From Flectobacillus sp. BAB-3569 (GTDB taxonomy: Bacteria; Bacteroidota; Bacteroidia; Cytophagales; Spirosomataceae), in NCBI RefSeq assembly GCF_002270355.1, contig NZ_NJFZ01000033.1:1-64000 (forward strand): a stretch of DNA of 64,000 bases, written 5' to 3'. The notes beneath the pieces are model-generated. The model did not search any database. It was not told the DNA's origin and saw only the letters and a program-made list of their open reading frames with translations. The position numbers and the translations under genes are program-made. This document shows, piece by piece, positions 9,793-17,752 of this stretch. Numbering within the stretch: the stretch's first letter is position 1; each line of letters opens with the position of its first letter.

Positions 9793-9830
9793 AAACTGCA
9801 CAAGAGCTTAAAGACTTGTGCAGTTTTTTT
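9793..9830 (+). terminator. Rho-independent terminator after the hybrid kinase
   Basis: AACTGCACAAG and CTTGTGCAGTT form an 11-bp stem with a 10-nt loop, followed by a T7 tract, 10 bp after the stop codon. Confidence 0.88.
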
Positions 9831-9955
9831 ATTTGAAGCATTGATTATCAAAAGAAGAGTGATTATTCACCCCATAAACCCCAAATTCATCCCAAACCCT
9901 ATCCTGCCTATGCCTTTGAGGGGCTGGCTGGCGTTATATTTAGAGATAAATCAAT

Positions 9956-10342
9956 TTATCGACTATTCACTTTTATCTCTTGTATAATCATGTGCTTTTC
10001 TAATACTCCAATCACTTTTTGCTCAACGCTTTTCAATAATCTTTGCTGCTCTCCAACTATTGAGCTAGTCATTTTACCATCCAACGAGCATTTATTGGCA
10101 TACATCATTTAATTGTATAACAGTCTTTGAGCAAGGCCTAATTTAGACCTATATAACGGGGCTTGTATTCTTCTGACATTCAACCAATTTTCTGAAGTAA
10201 CAAACGTTATACTATCGCCAACTATCCATCTTTTTCTAAAGGAAATAAAATAGTGTTTTTTGTCCCAAATCGGAGACTTAACTCTTTGACCTTGAGTGAC
10301 TCCTGATGACAATATAGCTATTGGTGGATAGCATCTTTTCAA
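9956..10342 (-). pseudogene. Possible degenerate gene with an in-frame TAA
   Basis: One minus-strand frame is open for 77 codons from a TTG at 10342, meets TAA at 10109-10111, and resumes at once with ATG ATG for 50 more codons to 9956. The second half (SIVGEQQRLLKSVEQKVIGV) looks helical and protein-like. No family was recognised, there is no credible start, and a TGA precedes the TTG, so this may be a gene remnant or chance. It and the terminator above are all I see in the 9784-10381 gap. Confidence 0.2.
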
Positions 10343-10381
10343 TCAAACAAAATAAACTTGGTTCACTTTGTAATAGGTGAA

Positions 10382-11437
10382 ATGTTAAAATTCAAACAGT
10401 CAAAATTTATGGGAAATCAAAGAATCACTGCGTCTGATTTATTCTTGGGAGCTTTAGCACTTCTATTGGTAAGTGTAAGTTTTTATCAAACTTGGCAAGG
10501 ATTAGAGCAGATTTTTGGTCATGCGGCTATCGTTATTTCGCTTGCATTGTCCCTGTTGTTACTTTACTTATGTTGGTTGCTTCGTGAAGCTAAACTTACG
10601 GGTCGCCCAACAGGCAAATTGATGGCAGTGTATTCGTTTATTGCGCTATTTTGTTTTATGGCAAACTTCAATGCTTTGTACACACGTTTTATGCGTACCG
10701 ATATTTATACCGCCGAATTACGTGATATTAATGCTCGTTTCGACAAGCTAGAAGCGGATGTGAATGCCAAATTCAACTATAAATATGATAAAGCGACTGC
10801 TCAGAATGTAGAAACTAAGAAAAAGCAATTGATGGAGCAGATTCAGGATAAAGGAAATCCTGGCATGGGAAATCGTGCTCGAATGTTGATAAAGGATTTG
10901 GAAAAATTATTGGGTCAAAAAGTTGATATTCTTCGTCCTGTGGGTAATGACTATGCCGATTTGGCCGACCGTATGGGCCGACAAATAGATGGTATCGTTT
11001 CTGACCTTTCGCCAGAGGAAGCTAAGTTAAAAACAGATTTGAGTGCAGCTACTAAGAAATGGAGCGATAAGATTCAGGAGATATTACTGTTACCTAAAAA
11101 GGACAAAGACGAACAAGCGCAAGGTGTTATTGACCAGTCTTTGGCAGAATACAATAAGCTTGGACAAAAAGCTACGAATATTTTAGGAGAAGAAAAATTC
11201 AAATTCGAGCCTAAAGAATCAAATACCCAAGATATTGGTAAAATCGGCTATGCCTTCGACCATGCCGTTCAAAACTTTGGCGTATATCAGTTGGTCGTGT
11301 TGTTGGGTTGTATTCTTCTCGATTTTATCATTCCTATTATTTTGCTATTGGTTACCAAACCAGGCGATAATAATAACAATGGCGGAAGTGTATTTACCCA
11401 CAAAAGAAGTGGAAATGTACTGATTCCGAATAACTAA
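10382..11437 (+). CDS. Unrecognised four-helix membrane protein, first gene of the GTPase cassette
   Basis: No family was recognised. From the ATG at 10382 the protein has 351 residues: three membrane segments at about 19-36 (DLFLGALALLLVSVSF), 49-67 and 80-97, then roughly 200 mostly helical, charged residues (about 102-292, with coiled-coil-like stretches such as RDINARFDKLEADVNAKFNY), a fourth membrane segment at about 302-325 (LVVLLGCILLDFIIPIILLL), and an Asn/Gly-rich tail. The frame is open to a TTG at 10358; ATG at 10409 is another plausible start. It precedes the GTPase-like and GAP1-N-like genes on the same strand; 145 bp containing a family A repeat lies between it and the GTPase. 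It probably provides the membrane platform for that set (inference). Confidence 0.75.
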   Translation: MLKFKQSKFMGNQRITASDLFLGALALLLVSVSFYQTWQGLEQIFGHAAIVISLALSLLLLYLCWLLREAKLTGRPTGKLMAVYSFIALFCFMANFNALYTRFMRTDIYTAELRDINARFDKLEADVNAKFNYKYDKATAQNVETKKKQLMEQIQDKGNPGMGNRARMLIKDLEKLLGQKVDILRPVGNDYADLADRMGRQIDGIVSDLSPEEAKLKTDLSAATKKWSDKIQEILLLPKKDKDEQAQGVIDQSLAEYNKLGQKATNILGEEKFKFEPKESNTQDIGKIGYAFDHAVQNFGVYQLVVLLGCILLDFIIPIILLLVTKPGDNNNNGGSVFTHKRSGNVLIPNN

Positions 11438-11448
11438 AATTGCATTCG

Positions 11449-11550
11449 TCTGCTTTAGGCAATAAGCCGTAGGCATTAGGCAAACCTTCTATTCATGAGA
11501 AATACTTTTTGCCGAATGCCCAAAGCTGAAAGCCGAAAGCTAATAGGGGC
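11449..11550. repeat. Family A element between membrane-protein and GTPase genes
   Basis: CTTTAGGCAATAAGCC and TAGGCATTAGGCAAA form the first arm; TTTTTGCCGAATGCCCAAAG and CTGAAAGCCGAAAGC match the 109-bp repeats at 2135 and 2439. The middle differs. It sits inside what otherwise looks like one transcription unit. Confidence 0.8.
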
Positions 11551-11582
11551 TATTGCAAATGATTTTAACTTAATTTTTCTCC

Positions 11583-12473
11583 ATGAATAACGATAAAAAA
11601 ATATTAACTCCCATCAGTACAAAATCGCCAATGGATAACGACAGCGATTTTGTACCTATGGCTCAAACTACTTCTCCTTCTATACAAATGCAGGATAGTA
11701 ATTTTGTGTTTTTCTTTGGTACTGCCGAAAGTGGGAAGTCGGTGATTTTGTCTTCGATGTTGTATTATTTAAGTTCGCAGGCTGGTGTTTTACGTCCCAA
11801 ACTTGATACGCCCAATAGCAAAGAAGCAGAGGTTTTACTTTTTGATTTTTTGGATAATATCCGAAAAGGAGTTTTACCCAATCGTACCACCCGTGACCGT
11901 GTGACACGTATTGATTTGATTTTTGAACCTAATAATAAATCCAAAAAAGTACCGCCTATCAAGCTAACTTTTTTGGAAACTTCTGGCGAAAATCACTACG
12001 AAATTCGTCGTGGAGGCAATTACCATAGCAGTATCGACGAATACTTGAATGCCAATATTCCTCTTAATTTTATTTTGGTAACAGACTACGACACTGCACA
12101 CAATGACGATGCCTTGATGATGAGCTTTTTGAACGAACTCGAAAGAAAAGGAAAAAGTCTGAAATCAGTCAATGCTATTCTAGTAGTATCCAAATGGGAT
12201 AAGTCGGGCTCGATGGGTGTGTCGAGTGTCGAACAGCTCGATAATTTTATTCGTGACCGTATGCCTATGACTAGCCAACGAATGGATACTTATGGCTTAA
12301 ATAAATCTTTTTACACAATCGGACATATCGAGAAGAACTCGATAGGCGAGGAGCGACTTACTAAGTTGAACCTCCAAACCGCAAAAGTATTGTCCGAATG
12401 GTTGTATCGTAGCATTGTGGGTGTCGATATCAACTATGAAGGTACATTCTGGGAAAGATTTTTTGGCAAATAA
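11583..12473 (+). CDS. P-loop GTPase-like protein (TRAFAC-like) of the three-gene cassette
   Basis: 296 residues, soluble. A low-complexity N terminus (1-38) precedes a P-loop NTPase domain: G1/Walker A GTAESGKS at 46-53, a Thr pair (NRTTRDR, 100-106) where switch I is expected, a G3-like LETSGE at 131-136 after a hydrophobic strand, and SKWD at 203-206 in the position of the [NT]KxD guanine-specificity motif. These suggest a GTPase rather than an ATPase, related to the large GTPases found with GAP1-type partners in bacterial conflict systems (inference; I could not run a profile search). It starts with ATG 145 bp after the membrane-protein gene and ends 5 bp before the next gene, so it is tightly coupled to it. 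Confidence 0.72.
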   Translation: MNNDKKILTPISTKSPMDNDSDFVPMAQTTSPSIQMQDSNFVFFFGTAESGKSVILSSMLYYLSSQAGVLRPKLDTPNSKEAEVLLFDFLDNIRKGVLPNRTTRDRVTRIDLIFEPNNKSKKVPPIKLTFLETSGENHYEIRRGGNYHSSIDEYLNANIPLNFILVTDYDTAHNDDALMMSFLNELERKGKSLKSVNAILVVSKWDKSGSMGVSSVEQLDNFIRDRMPMTSQRMDTYGLNKSFYTIGHIEKNSIGEERLTKLNLQTAKVLSEWLYRSIVGVDINYEGTFWERFFGK

Positions 12474-12478
12474 ACCAC

Positions 12479-13885
12479 TTGACTATGTCCACTTCGATTG
12501 ATTTATTGGCATTTGGTACCTTTGGAATTCCTAACGGATTTAAGCAAACCTTCTTTTTAAATAACCCGAATTCTCGCTATTTGAAGTCATTTGACCTCAA
12601 TACCAATGCGATTACAATTTACCCTCAGGCAAATTTGTATTCGATTAGAAAAGAAGTTGCCAACGGTGCCAAGGCTTTGTCTTATACTCAATATTCGTTT
12701 GCACGCGAACAGCACTCCGATAGAGGAGGCACTTTTATTGGGTCGAGTATTACTTTTTTCAACACCAATTGTGAAGAGCCCTTGGTGATTTCATGTCTTG
12801 ACGAGTTTCATGCTGATATTATCGCCGAACAGCGTAATATTATCAATCATGTGCTTCAAGTAAAGCATTCCGACGAATTGATTGTTCGTGAACCCAAAGA
12901 CCTCAACAAGCTTGACTTGAATTTTAAAGCTTTAGATGTCACTTTATTTCAAAAAACAAGACATAATTTTCTGGTAGTTTATTGTGATTTGTCCTCAGAA
13001 TTAAATCTGTTTTTACAGAAAAGTGGCTATTTACTAAGCGATTTTGATACTATTTATTTCACCGACTCGGTCGATATTGCCAATTACGTAATTGAAAAAG
13101 GCTTATATACTTTTATCAATTCTGAGCAATTTTTAGCAGAAATAGAAAAACGAAAAGCAGCGAAGGATATAGAGCGTTTTGAACAACAAAAAAGTAAAAA
13201 CCCTTCTTTTCAGAAAAATAAAAGTACTTTACCTGAGAAGAATACTCCCGAAGAAATCACCCCAAGAAATTGGGATATATCTTTTTTAAAGAAACAAAGC
13301 AATCAAAATAAGCTCATTGCCGAACACAATGACTTGGTCAAGAAGTATAATGAGTTAAAAGCACAACTCAAACAATTATCCAACAGTAAGCCCAAAACGG
13401 ATAATCCCTTCGAATCACCCGATATCAGTTATCCTGAGGAGGAGGATTCCTCCATACTAAGCTCATATCAATTTTGGAGAGGCTTGTCCATCATTTTGTT
13501 GCTTACCTGTGCATATGCGGGCTATCGAGAATATGAGCGATACAATGCCGTATCAACGGCTCCAACTATAGCAGTAACACCAGTACTCCCAGCGCCCATT
13601 CCGGTAGCGCCTCCAAAGGTAGAAATTCCACCTTTGAATCCTTTGCCGAAATCAGTTTTGAAAGAAAAAGATATAGCCTATACTTTCAAAAATAGTACGA
13701 TTCAGAATCAAACGGCAGATAGCGTGGTGAATTTGATTTTTGCCAAAAATAAAACAGATATTACTAGCATATACGGGAATCAAAAGCCAGCTTACAAAGC
13801 CGAACTTATCAAAAGAAACCCTGAATGTTTTAAGGATGATAAAGTGATTTGTACTTCTTTAAAGAATATTCCGTCTGCTCAATAG
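12479..13885 (+). CDS. GAP1-N-like protein with coiled coil, single membrane helix and periplasmic tail
   Basis: 468 residues, no firm family assignment. Residues 1-220 form a globular domain with SDRGGTFIGSSITF (80-93), which resembles the Arg-x-Gly-[TN]-[FY] core of GTPase-associated protein 1 N domains; this likeness is from memory and needs a profile test. Next come a charged linker, a coiled coil (about 277-303, NDLVKKYNELKAQLKQL), an acidic stretch, one membrane helix (about 334-350, GLSIILLLTCAYAGY), a proline-rich segment (365-391) and a 75-residue C-terminal domain with two cysteines (C450, C458) that would lie in the periplasm. The gene starts 5 bp after the GTPase stop. The architecture suggests a transmembrane link between the GTPase and an envelope signal or target (inference). 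ATG at 12485 is an alternative start. Confidence 0.7.
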   Translation: MTMSTSIDLLAFGTFGIPNGFKQTFFLNNPNSRYLKSFDLNTNAITIYPQANLYSIRKEVANGAKALSYTQYSFAREQHSDRGGTFIGSSITFFNTNCEEPLVISCLDEFHADIIAEQRNIINHVLQVKHSDELIVREPKDLNKLDLNFKALDVTLFQKTRHNFLVVYCDLSSELNLFLQKSGYLLSDFDTIYFTDSVDIANYVIEKGLYTFINSEQFLAEIEKRKAAKDIERFEQQKSKNPSFQKNKSTLPEKNTPEEITPRNWDISFLKKQSNQNKLIAEHNDLVKKYNELKAQLKQLSNSKPKTDNPFESPDISYPEEEDSSILSSYQFWRGLSIILLLTCAYAGYREYERYNAVSTAPTIAVTPVLPAPIPVAPPKVEIPPLNPLPKSVLKEKDIAYTFKNSTIQNQTADSVVNLIFAKNKTDITSIYGNQKPAYKAELIKRNPECFKDDKVICTSLKNIPSAQ

Positions 13886-13908
13886 GGGAGATTTCCACAT
13901 CAGATTAC

Positions 13909-13926
13909 GGGTGAATAAATTCACCC
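13909..13926. repeat. Perfect 18-bp palindrome GGGTGAATAAATTCACCC
   Basis: Lies 23 bp after the GAP1-N-like gene. A near-identical palindrome (GGGTGAATTTATTCACCC) lies at 30880-30897, so this is a small dispersed hairpin element. Confidence 0.7.
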
Positions 13927-13952
13927 GCTAATTGGAAGTATTAAGCGTAACT

Positions 13953-13985
13953 AGTCCAAGTCCTCAGACTTGGACTTTCTTTTTT
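13953..13985 (+). terminator. Terminator of the GTPase cassette
   Basis: AGTCCAAGTC CTCA GACTTGGACT is a perfect 10-bp stem followed by TTCTTTTTT. A related hairpin occurs at 53712-53734. Confidence 0.85.
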
Positions 13986-14171
13986 ATGAGTTTTCAAACT
14001 CATAGACCTTCTATCGTTATACATTTCCATGATTCCTGTCTTGTATTCTCCAAATCCATATAAATAAATCGTGCTCAAATCGTATATTTGAAGAATTAGG
14101 AGAAACGTGCTCGTACGAGTGTACACCCAATGCCGTCTCCTCTATCCAACAAAAACTATAAAAAAATAACA

Positions 14172-15380
14172 ATGCGTACTACTACAAAAATTCAATTGAT
14201 GGTTATGATGTTCCTGATGTTTTTTACATGGGGAGCATGGTATGGTCAAATGGGTAAATACCTAATCGTTGGACTTGGTGCTAGCGGTGACCAGACAGGG
14301 AATGCCTATGCCACTTTTTCAATTGCCTCTATTATTGCCCCATTTTTTGTGGGAATGATTTCTGACCGTTATTTCTCGGCACAGAAAGTAATGGGTGTAC
14401 TTAATATCATCGGCGCAGGGATACTTTATTTCTTGATTCAGACAAAAGATCCAGATGCGTTTTTCTGGTACATTTTGGCTTATACCTTGTCTTTTGCACC
14501 CAACTTGGCGCTTTCGAGCTCAATTGCCATGAACCAAATGCAAAATCCTGAGAAAGAATTTCCATCGATTCGTGTATTGGGTACGATTGCTTGGATTGCG
14601 GTAACCAATATTGTTGGGTATTATGCCATTGGTGACAAGGTTACTATCTTCCAAATTTCAATGTTTACCTCTTTAGCTTTAGGTATTTTTGCTTTCTTTT
14701 TACCAGATACTCCTCCAAAAGCAACAGCCAAAGCCTCTTCTTTAGGGGAAATTTTAGGTACAGAGGCATTCGTTTTATTCAAAGACCGTTCGTATGCTAT
14801 TTTCTTTATTGCATCGGTATTAGTTTGTATTCCATTGTCATTCTATTACGCTCATGCCAACCTTTCGTTGACAGAATCGCACATGAGTAGCGTTGAAAAC
14901 AAAATGTCCTTAGGGCAAGTATCAGAGGTATTTTTCATGTTGTTGATTCCATTTGCTTTGTCAAAATTTGGTATCAAAAAAATGCTTATTGTTGGATTAG
15001 TAGCATGGATTATTCGTTTTGTTTGTTTCGGATATGGCGACGGTATTAGCTCAGAATGGATTTTATATTTAGCTATCGTATTGCATGGTGTATGTTATGA
15101 TTTCTTCTTCGTAACAGGTCAAATCTATACAGATAACAAAGCAGGCGATAAAATCAAAAACTCAGCACAAGGGTTAATTACCTTGGCAACTTATGGTATT
15201 GGTATGGGGATTGGTTCAAAAATCTCAGGTATCGTATTGGATAAATTCTCTACAACAGATGCCTCTGGTGCAGTTACGCACGATTGGACTTCGGTTTGGA
15301 TGGTTCCTGCAGGAATTGCGGCAGTTGTTTTGGTGTTGTTTATTGTGTTCTTTAGTGAAAACAAAACTAAGGCAGCCTAA
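14172..15380 (+). CDS. Nucleoside:H+ symporter, MFS (NupG-like)
   Basis: About 402 residues from the ATG at 14172 (MRTTTKIQLMVMMF); an upstream ATG at 14130 would add 14 polar residues that do not fit the family's start. Twelve membrane segments are apparent. The opening FFTWGAWYGQMGKYL, the ALSSSIAMNQM segment and the SSEWILYLAIVLHGVCYDFFF stretch are typical of the NupG/XapB nucleoside permease family, which imports purine and pyrimidine nucleosides with protons across the inner membrane. Adjacent genes do not suggest a nucleoside operon. It is followed by a terminator, so probably monocistronic. Confidence 0.85.
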   Translation: MRTTTKIQLMVMMFLMFFTWGAWYGQMGKYLIVGLGASGDQTGNAYATFSIASIIAPFFVGMISDRYFSAQKVMGVLNIIGAGILYFLIQTKDPDAFFWYILAYTLSFAPNLALSSSIAMNQMQNPEKEFPSIRVLGTIAWIAVTNIVGYYAIGDKVTIFQISMFTSLALGIFAFFLPDTPPKATAKASSLGEILGTEAFVLFKDRSYAIFFIASVLVCIPLSFYYAHANLSLTESHMSSVENKMSLGQVSEVFFMLLIPFALSKFGIKKMLIVGLVAWIIRFVCFGYGDGISSEWILYLAIVLHGVCYDFFFVTGQIYTDNKAGDKIKNSAQGLITLATYGIGMGIGSKISGIVLDKFSTTDASGAVTHDWTSVWMVPAGIAAVVLVLFIVFFSENKTKAA

Positions 15381-15401
15381 AACTTAGTAAGATATAGCAG
15401 A

Positions 15402-15440
15402 AAGCCCTCAGAATCAATGTATTCTGAGGGCTTTTGTTTT
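15402..15440 (+). terminator. Terminator after the nucleoside symporter
   Basis: AAGCCCTCAGAAT and ATTCTGAGGGCTT form a 13-bp stem around a 6-nt loop, followed by TTGTTTT. Confidence 0.88.
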
Positions 15441-15601
15441 GATATTAATCAGCAAAACTACCAATGCTTATCATATTGATTCTCAGTTTTTTGGGTAAAA
15501 TTTGTTAAGGGAAAAGGAAATAGGAAAGCTTAAAGATTGAGGTGATTTTCTTAATCCAACAAAAGAAACCAAACCGTAACAAAACAAAACACAATACAGC
15601 T

Positions 15602-16423
15602 ATGAAAAAGATTCTTGTGCCAACCGACCTTAGTGAAATTTCTTTAAAAGCATTAGATGTCGCTGCCGATTTGGCAAGAAACAATGGTGCTGAGATTACC
15701 TTGTTACAAGTCAAAATATTTCCTTCAGCAAGTTTAGGAACGTATTATTCGATGGGTGTGGCGGTTCCTTTTGATACAGCTTGGAAAGGTGTTTTGGACG
15801 ATGCTCAAAAAGAATTAGATGGACTAATTACTAACCCTAAGTTTTTGGGCTTGAAAATTAAAGCGGTAGTAGAAGAAAGTGTTGAAAACTTCGAATCGAC
15901 TTTACTTAAGCATCACGCAGATTTGATTGTGATGGGTTCTACAGGCGCTACAGGCATTAAAGAAATGTTTGGGGGCTCACATGCTGAATCTGTCGTGCGT
16001 CATGCTAATTGCCCAGTATTGGTCATCAAAGGAAATCAAGAGGAATACCATATTCAAAAAGTATTAGTAGCAACCGATATGGAAAATACTGACTTTATGA
16101 AAAAAGCTTTTAAATGGTTGAATATGCCCGAAATAGAGTATCATTTTGTATATGTCGACACCGCCATGCGACAAATCAATTATGATGCACTGAAGGAGGA
16201 TATGAAGAAGGTAGCTTCGAAACTCAAATTAAAAAATTACCATTTTGAGATTTGGGATGGTGCCAATGTCGAAGAAGGAATTTTGGATAGTGCGCATCAA
16301 ATCAAAGCAGATTTAATCCTTATGTACACACACGGACGCACTGGTTTGGCACATTGGTTTAAAGGAAGTATTGCCGAGGATGTAGTCAATCACTCTGATA
16401 TACCAATCATGACGCTTTCATAA
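15602..16423 (+). CDS. Universal stress protein, two tandem UspA domains
   Basis: 273 residues from the ATG at 15602 (MKKILVPTDLSEISL); a frame extension to 15542 is rejected because the Usp fold begins at this strand. Domain 1 (about 1-145) carries the ATP-binding loop GSTGATGIKEMFGGSHAESV; domain 2 (about 150-273) carries THGRTGLAHWFKGSIAEDV, so both halves keep the G-x2-G-x9-G-[ST] pattern. Such tandem Usp proteins bind ATP and help survival in stress and growth arrest; the specific role is not predictable. Own terminator downstream. Confidence 0.92.
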   Translation: MKKILVPTDLSEISLKALDVAADLARNNGAEITLLQVKIFPSASLGTYYSMGVAVPFDTAWKGVLDDAQKELDGLITNPKFLGLKIKAVVEESVENFESTLLKHHADLIVMGSTGATGIKEMFGGSHAESVVRHANCPVLVIKGNQEEYHIQKVLVATDMENTDFMKKAFKWLNMPEIEYHFVYVDTAMRQINYDALKEDMKKVASKLKLKNYHFEIWDGANVEEGILDSAHQIKADLILMYTHGRTGLAHWFKGSIAEDVVNHSDIPIMTLS

Positions 16424-16482
16424 TCAGTCTAATAACCCTTAGAATACCCATTATACCATTTCCACTATTATTTAAAATTGCT

Positions 16483-16522
16483 AAAACGGTTTTGAGAAAC
16501 TAGTTTCTCAAAACCGTTTTTT
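16483..16522 (+). terminator. Terminator after the universal stress gene
   Basis: AAACGGTTTTGAGAAAC TAG TTTCTCAAAACCGTTTTTT: a 16-bp stem with a tight loop and a T6 tail. Confidence 0.9.
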
Positions 16523-16616
16523 ATTAATTCATTAATTAACAAATGATAAAGCATCGCTTTGCCTGATTTTGTCAATGTATTCTTGTATTTTTAAAAACTC
16601 TTAGAATTGTATAAAA

Positions 16617-16636
16617 ATATATGTAATTACATATAT
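16617..16636. promoter_or_regulatory. Perfect 20-bp palindrome upstream of the XRE regulator
   Basis: ATATATGTAATTACATATAT is fully self-complementary and lies 41 bp before a TATATTTG (-7-like) element, a position suited to a dimeric regulator. AT-rich sequence makes chance palindromes commoner, so the operator role is inference. The rest of the 16424-16884 gap holds the terminator and an AT-rich leader. Confidence 0.35.
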
Positions 16637-16677
16637 CCTTTTTTGTTAAGCAAGTCTCGCTTGATAATATTTTTTTT

Positions 16678-16685
16678 TATATTTG
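16678..16685 (+). promoter_or_regulatory. Possible -7 element (TATATTTG) for the XRE gene
   Basis: Matches the Bacteroidota consensus TAnnTTTG. A TTG at 16661 is only 14 bp upstream, shorter than the usual 17-23, and the start codon is 200 bp away, so support is modest. Confidence 0.3.
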
Positions 16686-16884
16686 TGTTCGCCAACGTAT
16701 GAAAAATACAAGCTACTTTTCCCTAAGACTAATTAGGTAAATAGTTCAAATGGGAGATTGAGATATTAAGAGATAACAATACGTAACTGATTATTTTTCA
16801 CCACTAATAAAATAGTCATTCTTTAATTCCGAATTCTTATTATACTTATCTTAAAACTTTATTAATGAAAACACACAACGCACT

Positions 16885-17220
16885 ATGAAACGAGTTGAAG
16901 ATAGAATCAGGGTACTAATCGCTGAGAGGGGGATGACTCTTCTTCAATTAGCTATTCAATCTAATATTACAGAGGCAACACTTCATGCCATTCTCAATCG
17001 AAACGATGCAAAATACTCACAATTAATACGCATGGCACGTACTCTAAACGTGACTGTAGCTTATTTGATGGGTGAATCTGAAATCCAAAATATTTCTGAC
17101 GTACAAGAAACACAGGCAGGATATGTTGTGTTGAAAACCGAAGAGGTTTTGGATATGCAACGCAAGATTATAGAATTGCAAGCCAAGTTATTAGCTAAGT
17201 TGACCGAAAGCGAGGTTTAA
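16885..17220 (+). CDS. XRE-family helix-turn-helix regulator
   Basis: 111 residues. Residues 5-65 form a Cro/C1-type HTH (RIRVLIAERGMTLLQLAIQS, then ITEATLHAILNRN and LIRMARTLNVTVAYLMGES). The rest is a short helical tail with a leucine-rich coiled coil (VLDMQRKIIELQAKLLAKL) that likely mediates dimerisation. Such small regulators often control themselves; the 20-bp palindrome at 16617 is a candidate site. No toxin gene or phage gene is adjacent, so the target is unknown. Followed at about 105 bp by a terminator. Confidence 0.85.
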   Translation: MKRVEDRIRVLIAERGMTLLQLAIQSNITEATLHAILNRNDAKYSQLIRMARTLNVTVAYLMGESEIQNISDVQETQAGYVVLKTEEVLDMQRKIIELQAKLLAKLTESEV

Positions 17221-17324
17221 TCCAAGCAATTTTTCTTCATAAGAAAGAAAACCTTCGGTTACTGCCATATTAGAAAGAAAGCTGCTTAAAAGACGTATAT
17301 CCTTGTAAGTCAGCCAATCATATA

Positions 17325-17356
17325 AAAAGCCAAACAATATACATTGTTTGGCTTTT
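17325..17356 (+). terminator. Terminator after the XRE gene
   Basis: AAAAGCCAAACAAT ATAC ATTGTTTGGCTTTTT: 14-bp stem, 4-nt loop, T-rich tail; symmetrical, so it may also act on the minus strand. Confidence 0.85.
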
Positions 17357-17416
17357 TGTGGTTTTAGACAAAATAGCAAATTGGGTGTTAGTTGTAAAAA
17401 CGGAAAATGCTATTAG

Positions 17417-17545
17417 TTTTGAGTAAAAAGAAGTTATTCGTTAACTGTATATCTGTTATCAAAATAAACTCATAATCTGAAGTATACTATCACTATACCG
17501 CAGATATATTATCAATTTTATTTTTCTTACTACTTCAATTAGTAT
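17417..17545. repeat. Degenerate copy of the MITE-like element (family C)
   Basis: Matches the element at 47818-47941 in order: GTTATTCGTTAACTGTATAT versus GTTATTAGTTAACAGTATAT, then CTCATAATCTGAAG (identical), then TTTTTCTTACTACTTCAATTA versus TTTTTCCTACTTACTTAATTA. Terminal inverted repeats are decayed here. Confidence 0.7.
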
Positions 17546-17565
17546 GCAAAATAAAATTTAAGGTT

Positions 17566-17640
17566 TTAGCTTTCGGCAAAAAGATATCTGTAGTTAAAAA
17601 AACACGTTAAACTCTTTGCCTAGTGCCTGTTGCCTAAAGC
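17566..17640. repeat. Family A element, inverted orientation
   Basis: Reverse complement reads TTTAGGCAACAGGCACTAGG, CAAAGAGTTTAACGTGTTTT, ATATCTTTTTGCCGAAAGCT, the same block order as the copy at 2135. Together with the family C copy it fills the gap between the XRE and inositol oxygenase genes. Confidence 0.8.
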
Positions 17641-17752
17641 ACACTTAACACTTAACTGAGGTTAAATTAATAATGTATCTGTCGGTATGTTGTTGATTAT
17701 AAGAACTTTCAAATAACGAATATACCATTAACCGTTAACGTTTTTTAACCTA

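Noticed and set aside
13941-14126. 61-codon minus-strand ORF
   Set aside because: Covers the terminator hairpin and the leader of the nucleoside symporter; no homology signs and no plausible start context.
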